The translations under genes were made by a program, and so were the position numbers. The notes beneath the pieces are model-generated. The model searched no databases. It saw nothing but the letters and a program-made list of their open reading frames with translations, and had not been told where the DNA came from. DNA of 64,000 nt from Lichenihabitans sp033947565 (GTDB taxonomy: Bacteria > Pseudomonadota > Alphaproteobacteria > Rhizobiales > Beijerinckiaceae), in NCBI RefSeq assembly GCF_033947565.1, contig NZ_JARPVX010000009.1, positions 35,718 through 99,717 on the forward strand. The letters run 5' to 3'. Every line of letters starts with the position of its first letter. Position 1 is the stretch's first letter. Positions 1 to 8,206 of the stretch are shown here, one piece after another.

Positions 1-146
1 TTGCCAAGGAAATGGGCCTCGGCCAGCAGCGGAAGAAGGCCTTGGCGGTGCGCCCGCCCTTGTCGCCCGTCGATGATCTCGCGCCGGCCGAGCCGAAGAA
101 GGGCCGGGGTCGCCCGAAGACCGTAAAGACCGCGACGGCCGCCTGA
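1..146 (+). CDS. MucR/Ros-family transcriptional regulator, C-terminal fragment (cut by window edge)
   Basis: Only the last 47 codons are present; they are read in the frame starting at base 3 and end at TGA 144-146. The peptide contains AKEMGLGQQRKKA followed by a basic, Ala/Pro-rich tail with a GRGRPK AT-hook-like motif. MucR/Ros zinc-finger regulators of rhizobia and relatives have a similar C-terminus (an AxxMGLG motif, then a low-complexity basic tail). These proteins control exopolysaccharide, motility and cell-cycle genes. The zinc finger itself lies outside the window, so the assignment rests on the tail alone. A hairpin (arms 163-169 and 184-190) follows the stop but has no T-tract. 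Confidence 0.55.
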   Translation, partial: AKEMGLGQQRKKALAVRPPLSPVDDLAPAEPKKGRGRPKTVKTATAA

Positions 147-307
147 TCGGCTTTGATCAAGAGGACGCGCCTATAGCTTAGGTCGCGTCCGCAATCGGGC
201 ATGCTGCATAGAGGGTAGAGCCGGGTCTCATCCTGCAAGGTTTGGAGAAAACCAGACCGAGCGGAGTGTCCAGGATGTGTTTCGAGGGGGTGCCGGTAGG
301 CGCCGTT

Positions 308-350
308 CAACAAAAAGGGCGAAGTGCTAGTCACTTCGCCCTTTTTGTTG
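308..350. terminator. Bidirectional rho-independent terminator
   Basis: A perfect 19-bp inverted repeat (308-326 and 332-350) encloses a 5-base loop. The stem has a GC core (GGGCGAAGTG) flanked by A-runs on the left and T-runs on the right, so it works as an intrinsic terminator in both directions. On the minus strand it lies 22 bases beyond the stop of the TPR lipoprotein gene. On the plus strand it would end a transcript reading through from the MucR-like gene, or a small RNA transcribed from 150-307. Confidence 0.9.
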
Positions 351-371
351 TTTGAGGCGTCCGCTGTCGCG

Positions 372-1262
372 TCAGGACAAGCGCGCGAGCCCATCGGCGG
401 CCGCCTGGTTGCTCGGGTCGAGTGCCTTCGCGTGCGCGAACGACTCTCGCGCCTTGTTGGCGTTGCCGGTCTTTTCGTAGCAGAACCCAAGCCCTGCCCA
501 GGCCATCGCATTCTTGGTGTTGACGTTCAGGGCCGCATTATAGTCCTCGATGGCGGCCGCATATTTGCCCGTCGCGGTCAGGCTCTGCGCCCGCGCCTCG
601 TAGGGCGCTGCCGCGAACGGGTCGCGGTCGATCGCATTGTCGAAGTCGCTCAGCGCCAAGGCTTGTTCACCCTGCTTCTGGTGGATGAGGCCGCGCGCAT
701 GGAACGCCTGCGCCCCTTCCGGGTAGAGCCGGATCGCGGTGTTGAGGTCCGCCATCGCCTGATCGAGGTGCCCTTGCGAGCGCAGCAGGTTGCCGCGTCC
801 GAGATAGGCCGGTGCGTGGTTCGGATTGGCCTGGATGGCCTGGTTGAAATCGGCGAGCGCCAGATCGTCGTGGCGGGTCTGCCGATAAGCGAGCGCACGG
901 TTGGTGAAGGCCGCCGCATTGCCGGGGTTGAGCTGTACGGCCTTGGTGAAGTCGCCGATAGCATTCGAAAAGTCGCCCGTGCGGGCATAGGCGGTGCCAC
1001 GGGTGTTATAGGCGTCGGAGTCGTTGGGGTTGCGCTTGATCACATCGCTCAGCGACGCGATGTTGACGGACGTATCCTTGCTGGCTGCCTGCACTTCGGC
1101 GATGCCGCGGCCAGGCGTTTCGAGCGAACCGACGGTCTCGCAGCCGCCAAGCGCCAAAGCCATCGCGGCGGCGAACCCGGCCATGATGAGCGGGCGATGC
1201 CGGGCCACGGGGACGGGCGATGCCGAAAGTGGCGCTGGTAGATCCGTCCTAGCGACGCGCAT
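372..1262 (-). CDS. TPR-repeat lipoprotein
   Basis: This 296-aa protein has a basic N-terminus, a hydrophobic segment (residues 25-40) and a lipobox LGGC with the acylated Cys at position 41, so it is likely a membrane-anchored periplasmic lipoprotein. From about residue 60 to the end it is a run of tetratricopeptide repeats (for example AYNTRGTAYARTGDFSNAI and AWAGLGFCYEKTGNANKA), about six in total, which suggests a scaffold for protein-protein contacts. The start chosen (1262) is the last ATG leaving a complete signal peptide; an upstream in-frame ATG at 1385 would add an implausible 41-residue extension. It is a single gene with its own terminator. No enzymatic domain is seen and the partner is unknown. 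Confidence 0.8.
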   Translation of the reverse strand: MRVARTDLPAPLSASPVPVARHRPLIMAGFAAAMALALGGCETVGSLETPGRGIAEVQAASKDTSVNIASLSDVIKRNPNDSDAYNTRGTAYARTGDFSNAIGDFTKAVQLNPGNAAAFTNRALAYRQTRHDDLALADFNQAIQANPNHAPAYLGRGNLLRSQGHLDQAMADLNTAIRLYPEGAQAFHARGLIHQKQGEQALALSDFDNAIDRDPFAAAPYEARAQSLTATGKYAAAIEDYNAALNVNTKNAMAWAGLGFCYEKTGNANKARESFAHAKALDPSNQAAADGLARLS

Positions 1263-1850
1263 CGCGTGTGTCTCGCTTAAGTGTTTGGGTGCCACGCACC
1301 CGTCAAATCCAATGTGGATCGTCGACTGACGCCACATTGGGGCGACACTGGGACGATCATGCGACGCCGAACCGGCCTCGGCCACTTAACGAGTGGTGTC
1401 GCATAATGGTTACTATTGTTCTAAGCTTCAGGAAATCTGCTCCCGCATCAGAAAGGTCGGCCGCAGGCTTGCAAGGGGGCGATCGCGTCTGTGCGCCATA
1501 GCCGCCTCGGCTTCGGCACGGCATCGCTTGACGGCACTCGAGCAACTCAGGGTCAGCCTACGTGGCCTCGGTGGTTGTGTCGGCTCGCGCTCTCGGTCCG
1601 TGTGAGGCCTCGGTGGGGCCCAGAATTGCGGGCGCCGACTTGTCGGCCTTTGCGTGATCTGCTATGCGCGGCGTCTGCAATGAGGTTCGTTTCGAGCCCA
1701 TCGCTTCGTTCACCGAAATTCCCGTGTGCCGGTTCGCGCCGGCCCGCCCGCAAGGCGGAGGGTGTCGGCATCACGCCTACATCCATCGGCCCCCGGGAAT
1801 CCGTTCACACCAGCCGCCGGCGCCGCCCGAAAGGGCACCCAGGAGAATCA
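1263..1850. other. Long intergenic region between divergent TPR gene and rpsA
   Basis: About 590 bases hold no ORF with believable coding character; short frames here lack a ribosome-binding site and look like composition artefacts. It should contain the promoters of both divergent genes and the long rpsA leader. A TTGACG -35-like element is present at about 1528, but I cannot identify a matching -10. Besides the dyad at 1309-1340 there is a small hairpin CCACT-N5-AGTGG near 1381. A cytidylate kinase gene, often found just upstream of rpsA in proteobacteria, is absent here. Confidence 0.6.
1309..1340. promoter_or_regulatory. 9-bp dyad upstream of the TPR lipoprotein gene
   Basis: The arms CCAATGTGG (1309-1317) and CCACATTGG (1332-1340) form a perfect inverted repeat with a 14-base spacer. 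It lies about 50-80 bases upstream of the minus-strand start at 1262. Position and symmetry fit an operator for a dimeric regulator, but the regulator is unknown; it could also be a chance hairpin. Confidence 0.35.
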
Positions 1851-3584
1851 ATGTCCGCAGTTTATGCTGAACGCGCTCCGACGCGCGATGATTTCGCCGC
1901 TATGCTCGAAGAGAGCTACGGCAAGAGCGAGGCTTTCGAAGGGTCCGTGGTTCGCGGCACCATCGTCGGCATCGAAAAGGACGTGGCCGTCATCGACATC
2001 GGTCTGAAGACCGAAGGCCGCGTGCCGCTGAAGGAATTCACCAGCCAGGGCCGTGAAGCCGCGCCGCAGATCGGCGACTTCGTCGAAGTGTATCTCGAGC
2101 GTGTCGAGAATGCGCTCGGCGAGGCCGTGATCTCGCGCGACAAGGCCCGTCGCGAAGAAAGCTGGGTCAAGCTCGAGCGCGCCTTCGAAAAGCAGGAAAA
2201 GGTCGAAGGCATCATCTTCAATCAGGTCAAGGGCGGCTTCACGGTCGACCTCGATGGCGCCGTGGCGTTCCTGCCGCGCTCCCAGGTCGACATCCGGCCC
2301 GTGCGCGACGTCAGCCCCCTCATGGGCGTGCCGCAGCCGTTCCAGATCCTCAAGATGGATCGTCGCCGCGGCAACATCGTCGTGTCGCGCCGCACCGTGC
2401 TCGAGGAAAGCCGCGCCGAGCAGCGTCACGAGATCGTGGCCAACCTCGAAGAGGGCCAGGTCATCGACGGGACGGTCAAGAACATCACCGATTACGGTGC
2501 GTTCGTGGACCTCGGCGGTATCGACGGCCTGTTGCATGTGACCGACATCGCCTGGCGCCGCGTCAACCACCCGACCGAGGTGCTGACCATCGGCCAGACC
2601 GTCAAGGTCAAGATCATCAAGATCAACCACGAGACGCACCGCATCTCGCTGGGCATGAAGCAGCTGCTCGACGATCCGTGGCAGGGCATCGAGGCCAAGT
2701 ACCCGATCCAGGCCAAGCTCTCGGGCCGTGTCACCAACATCACCGACTACGGCGCCTTTGTGGAGCTGGAGCCAGGCATCGAAGGCCTCATCCACGTTTC
2801 CGAGATGTCGTGGACCAAGAAGAACGTGCACCCCGGCAAGATCGTGGCCACCAGCCAGGAAGTCGAAGTGCAGGTCCTCGAGGTCGACCCGATCAAGCGT
2901 CGCATCTCGCTCGGCCTCAAGCAGACCCTGTCGAACCCCTGGGAAAGCTTCTCCGAGAACTTCCCCGTCGGTTCGGTGGTCGAGGGCGAGGTCAAGAACA
3001 AGACCGAGTTCGGCTTGTTCATCGGCCTCGAGGGCGATGTGGACGGCATGGTCCACCTCAGCGACCTCGACTGGAACCGTCCGGGCGAGCAGGCCATGGA
3101 GGACTACAAGAAGGGCGACGTCGTGAAGGCGCAGGTTCTCGACGTAGACGTCGAGAAGGAGCGCATCTCGCTCGGCATCAAGCAGGTCGGCACCGAAGCC
3201 TTCATCACCAAGCCCGGTGAAGATGGTCCGGCTCCGACCGACGGGCTTCGCAAGGGTCAGGTCGTCACCTGCGAGATCATCGAGGTGAAGGACGGTGGCG
3301 TCGAGGTGAAGATCGCCGGCAGCGAGTTCACCACCTTCGTCAAGCGCGCCGAACTGGCCCGCGACCGCAACGACCAGCGCCCCGATCGCTTCGCGGTCGG
3401 CGAAAAGGTCGATGCCCGCATCACCATGCTGGATCGCAAGGCGAACAAGATCGCCGTGTCGGTCAAGGCGCTGGAGATGGCCGAAGAAAAGGAAGCGATC
3501 GCTCAGTTCGGCTCCGCCGACTCGGGTGCGTCGCTCGGCGACATCCTGAGCGCCGCCATGAAGAAGCGCGACCAGCAGAGCTGA
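1851..3584 (+). CDS. rpsA: 30S ribosomal protein S1
   Basis: The 577-aa product starts at ATG 1851, seven bases after AGGAG (1841-1845). S1 binds mRNA on the small ribosomal subunit and helps load structured or leaderless-weak messages. The sequence shows six consecutive S1 (OB-fold) domains of about 70-85 residues, with hallmark segments such as DYGAFVDLGGIDGLLHVTD and DYGAFVELEPGIEGLIHVSE. Length and domain number match alphaproteobacterial S1. Codons are strongly GC-ending, as expected for a highly expressed gene. Two hairpins directly follow the stop. Confidence 0.98.
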   Translation: MSAVYAERAPTRDDFAAMLEESYGKSEAFEGSVVRGTIVGIEKDVAVIDIGLKTEGRVPLKEFTSQGREAAPQIGDFVEVYLERVENALGEAVISRDKARREESWVKLERAFEKQEKVEGIIFNQVKGGFTVDLDGAVAFLPRSQVDIRPVRDVSPLMGVPQPFQILKMDRRRGNIVVSRRTVLEESRAEQRHEIVANLEEGQVIDGTVKNITDYGAFVDLGGIDGLLHVTDIAWRRVNHPTEVLTIGQTVKVKIIKINHETHRISLGMKQLLDDPWQGIEAKYPIQAKLSGRVTNITDYGAFVELEPGIEGLIHVSEMSWTKKNVHPGKIVATSQEVEVQVLEVDPIKRRISLGLKQTLSNPWESFSENFPVGSVVEGEVKNKTEFGLFIGLEGDVDGMVHLSDLDWNRPGEQAMEDYKKGDVVKAQVLDVDVEKERISLGIKQVGTEAFITKPGEDGPAPTDGLRKGQVVTCEIIEVKDGGVEVKIAGSEFTTFVKRAELARDRNDQRPDRFAVGEKVDARITMLDRKANKIAVSVKALEMAEEKEAIAQFGSADSGASLGDILSAAMKKRDQQS

Positions 3585-3590
3585 TCTCCT

Positions 3591-3657
3591 GGCCGCGGGT
3601 ACCCCGCGGCCTCCATAAGCAAGCAACCGCGCGGAGCTTCTCCGCGCGGTTTTGTTT
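3591..3657 (+). terminator. Tandem hairpins ending rpsA
   Basis: The first hairpin pairs GGCCGCGGG (3591-3599) with CCCGCGGCC (3603-3611). The second pairs an 11-base arm at 3625-3635 with 3641-3651 around a 5-base loop and runs into TTTTGTTTT, a textbook intrinsic terminator. It separates rpsA from the Hsp70 gene starting at 3679. Confidence 0.9.
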
Positions 3658-3678
3658 TGGCCATCCCGGATACCCTGA

Positions 3679-4956
3679 ATGACCCGTGCGCTCGGCATCG
3701 ATTTCGGCACCACCAATTCGGTCGTGGCCCTGCTGGGCCAGGATGGGCAGGTCCGCAACCTCAGCTGGCCTTCGGCCGGCGGTGCCGTCGATATTTTCCG
3801 CACCGCGCTGTATTTCTGGAGCGAGGGCCGTCCGCCCCGCGTGCAGGTTCACCGGGCCGCAGGGCCGGCGGCGCTCGACCATGCCCTGGCCGGCACCGGC
3901 GAAGGGCGCTTCATCCAGTCGATCAAGACCTACCTTGCGACCCGCAGCTTCTCGGAAACGCGGTTGTTCGCGCAGCGCTTCTCCATCGAGGCGCTCGTCT
4001 CTACCTTTCTGGGCGACCTTTCGGCGCCGATCCCGCAGCTTCGGCAGGGCCTGCCGATCGCAGCCGGCCGGCCGGTCGTCTTCGCCGGCGAGGCCCCGGA
4101 CGAGGGGCTTGCGGTGGAACGCTTGAAGGCCGCCTACGACATGGCGGGCTTCGGTCCGGTCGAACTCGCCTATGAGCCCTTCGGGGCCGCTTATTGGTAT
4201 GCCCGCACCTTGAAGCGCGACGAAACCGTGCTGGTGGCGGATTTCGGCGGCGGCACCAGCGACTTTTCCGTCATTCGCTTCACCCAGGCGAATGGTCGCC
4301 TGTCCTCCGAGGCGCTGTCCCATACGGGCGTCGGGGTGGCGGGCGACACCTTCGACTACCGCCTCGTCGACCACCTCGTGGCGCCGCAACTCGGCAAGGG
4401 GTCGCATTACCGCTCCTTCGGCAAAAGCCTGCCGTTCCCGGCCTATGTGCATGCGGCCTTCGCGCGCTGGCACCAGCTGTCCTGGTTGAAGGCGCCGCAG
4501 ACGATGCGGGAGCTGAAGGAGCTCGCGGCCATGAGCGAGGCGCCGGACGCGATCGAGAAGCTGATCGCCTTCCTCGACTACGATCTCGGCTTCGAGCTTT
4601 ACCGCGCCGTGTCCAAGGTAAAGACGCGCTTGTCGGACGCTGACGCAGCCGAACTCAGTTTCGACAGCCATGGCATCCACCTCGACGGACGCGTCACGCG
4701 CGCCGACTTCGAAAGCTTCATCGCCGACGACCTCCGCCGCATCGCCGAGGCGGTCGAGGCGGCGCTCACGCAAGCCGGCTGCGGGCCCGGTGATATCGAT
4801 GCCGTGTTCATGACGGGCGGCACCTCGCACGTGCCGGCCGTGCGCCGATTGTTCTCGGACCGCTTCAGCGTTGATCGCATCCATGTCGGCGAAGCCTTCC
4901 AGTCGGTCGCCTCCGGCTTGGCGCTGGTGGCCGCCGACCGCGCCCGCGTGGCCTGA
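3679..4956 (+). CDS. Hsp70 family protein (YegD-like)
   Basis: This 425-aa protein is a stand-alone Hsp70-type ATPase without the substrate-binding lid of DnaK. Phosphate-1 motif GIDFGTTNS sits at residues 6-14, phosphate-2 motif ADFGGGTSDFS at about 187-197, and the adenosine motif MTGGTSHVP at about 377-385. It resembles the YegD subfamily, whose members are cytoplasmic and of poorly known function. The start at 3679 is 22 bases after the rpsA terminator and lacks a strong Shine-Dalgarno, so it is probably a separate, weakly translated unit. Confidence 0.9.
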   Translation: MTRALGIDFGTTNSVVALLGQDGQVRNLSWPSAGGAVDIFRTALYFWSEGRPPRVQVHRAAGPAALDHALAGTGEGRFIQSIKTYLATRSFSETRLFAQRFSIEALVSTFLGDLSAPIPQLRQGLPIAAGRPVVFAGEAPDEGLAVERLKAAYDMAGFGPVELAYEPFGAAYWYARTLKRDETVLVADFGGGTSDFSVIRFTQANGRLSSEALSHTGVGVAGDTFDYRLVDHLVAPQLGKGSHYRSFGKSLPFPAYVHAAFARWHQLSWLKAPQTMRELKELAAMSEAPDAIEKLIAFLDYDLGFELYRAVSKVKTRLSDADAAELSFDSHGIHLDGRVTRADFESFIADDLRRIAEAVEAALTQAGCGPGDIDAVFMTGGTSHVPAVRRLFSDRFSVDRIHVGEAFQSVASGLALVAADRARVA

Positions 4957-5102
4957 GGGCCGCGACGGTTCGGCTTGCCATGGCCGGAGCCGGTGCTTAG
5001 GTTGGGCGCAACTCGTGACGGCAGAGCTCAAGGTGCGACATGGTGTCCGTCGTGACGGGCGGCTCGGCGCATGCAGCCACCGCCTCCAGGAACGATCACG
5101 CG

Positions 5103-6074
5103 ATGTCCATGGCCACCGGTTCTGCCGATTACCTGCTTGATCGGCGGCGTCTGCGTCGAAAGCTGTTGTTCTGGCGCACGGCCGGTTTCGCGCTGCTGGC
5201 CCTGATCGTGCTCGGGCTGGCACTCCGGGCCACCGCCTCGCGCAGTGCCGCGACGCTGGTGCCGCATATCGCCCGCATCCAGATCTCGGGCCTCATCACC
5301 GGAGACGACAAGACGCTCGATCTGATCCGCGACGTGGGCGCTTCCGCGGCCACGGGGGTCATCGTCGTGATCGACAGCCCCGGCGGCACCACGGTCGGGT
5401 CGGAGCGGGTGTATGACGCGCTGCGCGCCGTCGCGGCCAAAAAGCCCACCGTGGCCGAGATCCACACGCTTGGCGCCTCGGGCGCCTATATCGCGGCACT
5501 CGGCGCCGATCACATCGTGGCCTATGGCAATTCGCTGGTCGGCTCCATCGGGGTGCTGTTCGAGTTCCCGAACTTCGCCAAGCTGCTCGACACCGTCGGG
5601 GTCAGCGTCGAAAAGATCAAATCGTCACCCCTCAAGGCGGAGCCCGATGGCTTTACGCCGACGAGCGACGCCGCCCGCGCCGCCATCGACGCCCTGGTGG
5701 TCGACAGCTATGGCTGGTTCAAGGGCTTGGTGCAGGATCGCCGCCACATGAGCGATGCCGAACTCGCCGCCGTCGATGACGGCCGTGTCTTCACCGGACG
5801 CCAAAGCGTGCCATTGAAGCTGATCGATCAGCTCGGCACCGAGAAGGACTCGATCGCCTGGCTGGAAGGCAAGGGCGTCGCCAAGGATCTGCCGGTGCGG
5901 GACTGGAAGCGCCGCAGTGACAGGGCGTTCGGCTTGTTCGGCGCTGCCTCCTCGGCGGCGGAAACCTTAGGCGCGCCCGGGCTCGCGCATGTGCTTGGGC
6001 TGGCCGCAAGCCTCGAGACGGTTCGTCCGATGGATGGCTTGCAGGCGATCTGGATCGCTTCACCGCGCGAATAG
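5103..6074 (+). CDS. sppA: Signal peptide peptidase SppA, S49 family
   Basis: The 323-aa protein has a short cytoplasmic N-terminus, one membrane anchor (about residues 21-43) and a periplasmic S49 serine protease domain. The nucleophile is Ser126 in GASGAY and the general base is Lys178 in SSPLKAEPDG; their 52-residue spacing equals that of the short (36-kDa type) SppA enzymes. It degrades signal peptides left in the inner membrane. An in-frame ATG exists at 5040, but the start at 5103 gives the usual short N-terminus and follows CAGGAA. ihfB begins 45 bases downstream on the same strand. Confidence 0.93.
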   Translation: MSMATGSADYLLDRRRLRRKLLFWRTAGFALLALIVLGLALRATASRSAATLVPHIARIQISGLITGDDKTLDLIRDVGASAATGVIVVIDSPGGTTVGSERVYDALRAVAAKKPTVAEIHTLGASGAYIAALGADHIVAYGNSLVGSIGVLFEFPNFAKLLDTVGVSVEKIKSSPLKAEPDGFTPTSDAARAAIDALVVDSYGWFKGLVQDRRHMSDAELAAVDDGRVFTGRQSVPLKLIDQLGTEKDSIAWLEGKGVAKDLPVRDWKRRSDRAFGLFGAASSAAETLGAPGLAHVLGLAASLETVRPMDGLQAIWIASPRE

Positions 6075-6119
6075 GAGCAGAACAGCGTTGCGTCACACAT
6101 CACAGGCGGGGGCCCGAGC

Positions 6120-6407
6120 GTGATAAAATCGGAATTGGTGCAGCGGCTGACCGAGAAGAATCCGCATCTCTACCTCCGCGACATCGAGAAGATCGTCAAT
6201 GCGATCTTGGACGAGGTCACGAACGCACTGACGACCGGCAATCGGGTGGAGCTACGCGGCTTCGGGGCCTTTTCGGTGAAGAAGCGCGACGCACGCCTCG
6301 GCCGCAACCCGCGCACGGGCGCCCATGTGGATGTCGACGAGAAGATGGTGCCGTTCTTCAAGACCGGCAAGGAAATGCGGGAACGCCTGAACCTCGAAGA
6401 CGGTTGA
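6120..6407 (+). CDS. ihfB: Integration host factor beta subunit
   Basis: This 95-aa HU/IHF-family DNA-bending protein pairs with IhfA, encoded here at 23560-23907. The conserved core VELRGFGAFSVKKR and GRNPRTG (the DNA-intercalating arm with its Pro) are present. The start is GTG at 6120, preceded by GGCGGGGG about ten bases upstream. The order sppA-ihfB-LapA-like membrane protein is common in rhizobiales. Confidence 0.95.
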   Translation: MIKSELVQRLTEKNPHLYLRDIEKIVNAILDEVTNALTTGNRVELRGFGAFSVKKRDARLGRNPRTGAHVDVDEKMVPFFKTGKEMRERLNLEDG

Positions 6408-6450
6408 ACCCTGCGTTTCGTGGAACCAGGATGGGAACGGGTCTGATCTC

Positions 6451-6828
6451 ATGAAGAATGCCCTCAAGGCGATCGTGCTGGTGCCGATTGCCCTCCTGAT
6501 CGTGGTCTTTGCGGTCGCCAACCGCCAGATGACCACCATCTCGCTCGACCCTTTCAACAGCGATACCCCGGCGCTCGCCCTGAGCGCGCCGCTGTTTCTG
6601 GTGATCCTGTTAATGGTGATCCTCGGGGTGCTGGTCGGCGGCATCGCGAGCTGGATCTCGCAGGGCGTGGTGCGTGCCTCGGCCCGCCAGGCCCGCACCG
6701 ACGCGGCCCAGCTACGGCGCGAACTGCAGGAAACGCGCCTCGAGCTCGATCTGGTACATCGCCAGCAGGCCGCGGCCCGTTCAACCGCACTACCCTCCCA
6801 GGCTTTGATCGGGCGCGAGGTGGCCTGA
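6451..6828 (+). CDS. LapA-type (DUF1049) membrane protein
   Basis: The 125-aa protein has two transmembrane helices (about residues 6-24 and 46-68) joined by a short loop with NRQMTTISLDPF, followed by a cytoplasmic coiled-coil tail rich in Arg, Glu and Gln. This is the lipopolysaccharide assembly protein A (DUF1049) architecture; the E. coli relative YciS/LapA works with LapB in controlling LpxC and LPS assembly. A LapB partner is not in the window. It lies 43 bases after ihfB on the same strand. Confidence 0.85.
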   Translation: MKNALKAIVLVPIALLIVVFAVANRQMTTISLDPFNSDTPALALSAPLFLVILLMVILGVLVGGIASWISQGVVRASARQARTDAAQLRRELQETRLELDLVHRQQAAARSTALPSQALIGREVA

Positions 6829-6861
6829 AGTCCTAGGCCGGTCGCCTCGGGGACTGGGTCT

Positions 6862-7821
6862 TCAGAGCTTGCGGAGCGCCACATCCTCGATGCGATGGCT
6901 GGCACCCTTGGTCAGGATCAGGCTCGCCCGGGGGCGCGTCGGGCGCACGTGTTCGACGAGGTTGCGCAGGTTGATGTCCCGCCAGATCGTCAGGGCGATC
7001 TCGGTCGCCCTGGCATCGGTCAGATCGGCATATTTCCGGAAATACGAGCGCGGATCGCGGAAGGCCGTCTGGCGCAGTCGCATGAAGCGCTCGACATACC
7101 AGCGTTCGAGCAGGGCCTCGTCGGCGTCGAGATAGATCGAGAAGTCGAAGAAGTCCGACACGAAGGGGATGTCGGTGCCGGCGCGGTTGGGCAGCAGCAC
7201 GTTCAAGCCTTCGACGATCAGGATGTCGGGCCTGTCCACCACCACGAATTCGTCCGGGACGATGTCATAGGTCAGGTGGCTGTAGACCGGGGCCCGCACG
7301 GCCCGCATGCCGGCTTTCACGTCCGACAGGAAGCGCAGCAGTGCGGACGCATCGAAGCTTTCCGGGAAGCCTTTGCGGTTCATGATGTTCTTTTGTTCCA
7401 GCACCCGGTTCGGGTGCAGGAAGCCGTCTGTGGTGACGAGATCGACCTTGGGGGTGTTGGGCCAGCGCGACAACAGGGCCCGCATGACGCGCGCTGTGGT
7501 CGACTTGCCGACCGCCACCGAGCCCGCCACGCCGATCAGATAGGGCATCTTGCCTTCCGGCTCGGCCCCGAGAAACCGCTGGGTCGCCTTGAACAAGCCT
7601 TGCGACGAGGCGACGTAGAGCGCCATCAGCCGCGACAACGGCAGGTAGATGGCGGCCACCTCCTCGAGCGAGATGGGGTCGTTCGTGGCGCGCAGCCGCG
7701 TCAGGTCGTCTGCCGTCAGCGTCAGGGGCGTGTCGGCGCGCAGCGCAGCCCATTCGGCACTGGAAAAGCTGCGGTACGGCGAGGCGACCGGCCGCGGCGG
7801 GATCTTGACCCTGTGGTTCAT
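6862..7821 (-). CDS. coaA: Type I pantothenate kinase
   Basis: This 319-aa cytoplasmic enzyme phosphorylates pantothenate, the first step of CoA synthesis. The P-loop GVAGSVAVGKST lies at about residues 97-108, and the length fits bacterial type I PanK. The conserved acidic/basic segments TTDGFLHPN and IVEGLNVL are present. The start at 7821 (MNHRVKIPP) was chosen because upstream sequence has no family similarity and runs into the hisE region. It is the last gene of the histidine cluster, 55 bases after hisE, an arrangement seen in many rhizobiales. Confidence 0.95.
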   Translation of the reverse strand: MNHRVKIPPRPVASPYRSFSSAEWAALRADTPLTLTADDLTRLRATNDPISLEEVAAIYLPLSRLMALYVASSQGLFKATQRFLGAEPEGKMPYLIGVAGSVAVGKSTTARVMRALLSRWPNTPKVDLVTTDGFLHPNRVLEQKNIMNRKGFPESFDASALLRFLSDVKAGMRAVRAPVYSHLTYDIVPDEFVVVDRPDILIVEGLNVLLPNRAGTDIPFVSDFFDFSIYLDADEALLERWYVERFMRLRQTAFRDPRSYFRKYADLTDARATEIALTIWRDINLRNLVEHVRPTRPRASLILTKGASHRIEDVALRKL

Positions 7822-7876
7822 GCGAAGCCCGATCAGGCCTGAGCGAAACGGCGACGCGTCGCCGAGGAAGGAACGG

Positions 7877-8206
7877 TCAGGCCGGGCGCGAAGCTTTCTC
7901 GTCCAGCCCGGATTGCCGGGTGCGTCGCCCGAGCTCCTCCACGACATGGTCGAGATGCACCCCGCTTGCCTGCAGCAGCACCAGGAGATGGTATATGACG
8001 TCGGCGGCTTCGGCGACGATCTCCGGGCGCTTGCCACCGAGCGTCGCAATGACGAGCTCGATGGCCTCCTCGCCGAACTTCTTGGCGACGCGCGGCGGAC
8101 CGGCATCGAGCAGCTGGCGGGTATAGGAGCGATCGACCGCCGACAGGGCGCGCGTCTCGATCAGGGCAATGAGCGTGTCGAGGGTGAAGCGGGCCGGGGC
8201 CGTCAT
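7877..8206 (-). CDS. hisE: Phosphoribosyl-ATP pyrophosphatase
   Basis: The 109-aa MazG-like hydrolase converts phosphoribosyl-ATP to phosphoribosyl-AMP, the second step of histidine biosynthesis. The metal-binding helix EEAIELVIA and the EAADVIYHLLVLL segment are characteristic. It is a free-standing HisE; HisI is not encoded in this window. Its start overlaps the hisF stop by four bases (8203-8206), indicating translational coupling. Confidence 0.95.
   Translation of the reverse strand: MTAPARFTLDTLIALIETRALSAVDRSYTRQLLDAGPPRVAKKFGEEAIELVIATLGGKRPEIVAEAADVIYHLLVLLQASGVHLDHVVEELGRRTRQSGLDEKASRPA

Noticed and set aside
1848..3803. 651-codon frame antisense to rpsA
   Set aside because: Same artefact: mirror frame of a GC-biased S1 gene with no family similarity.
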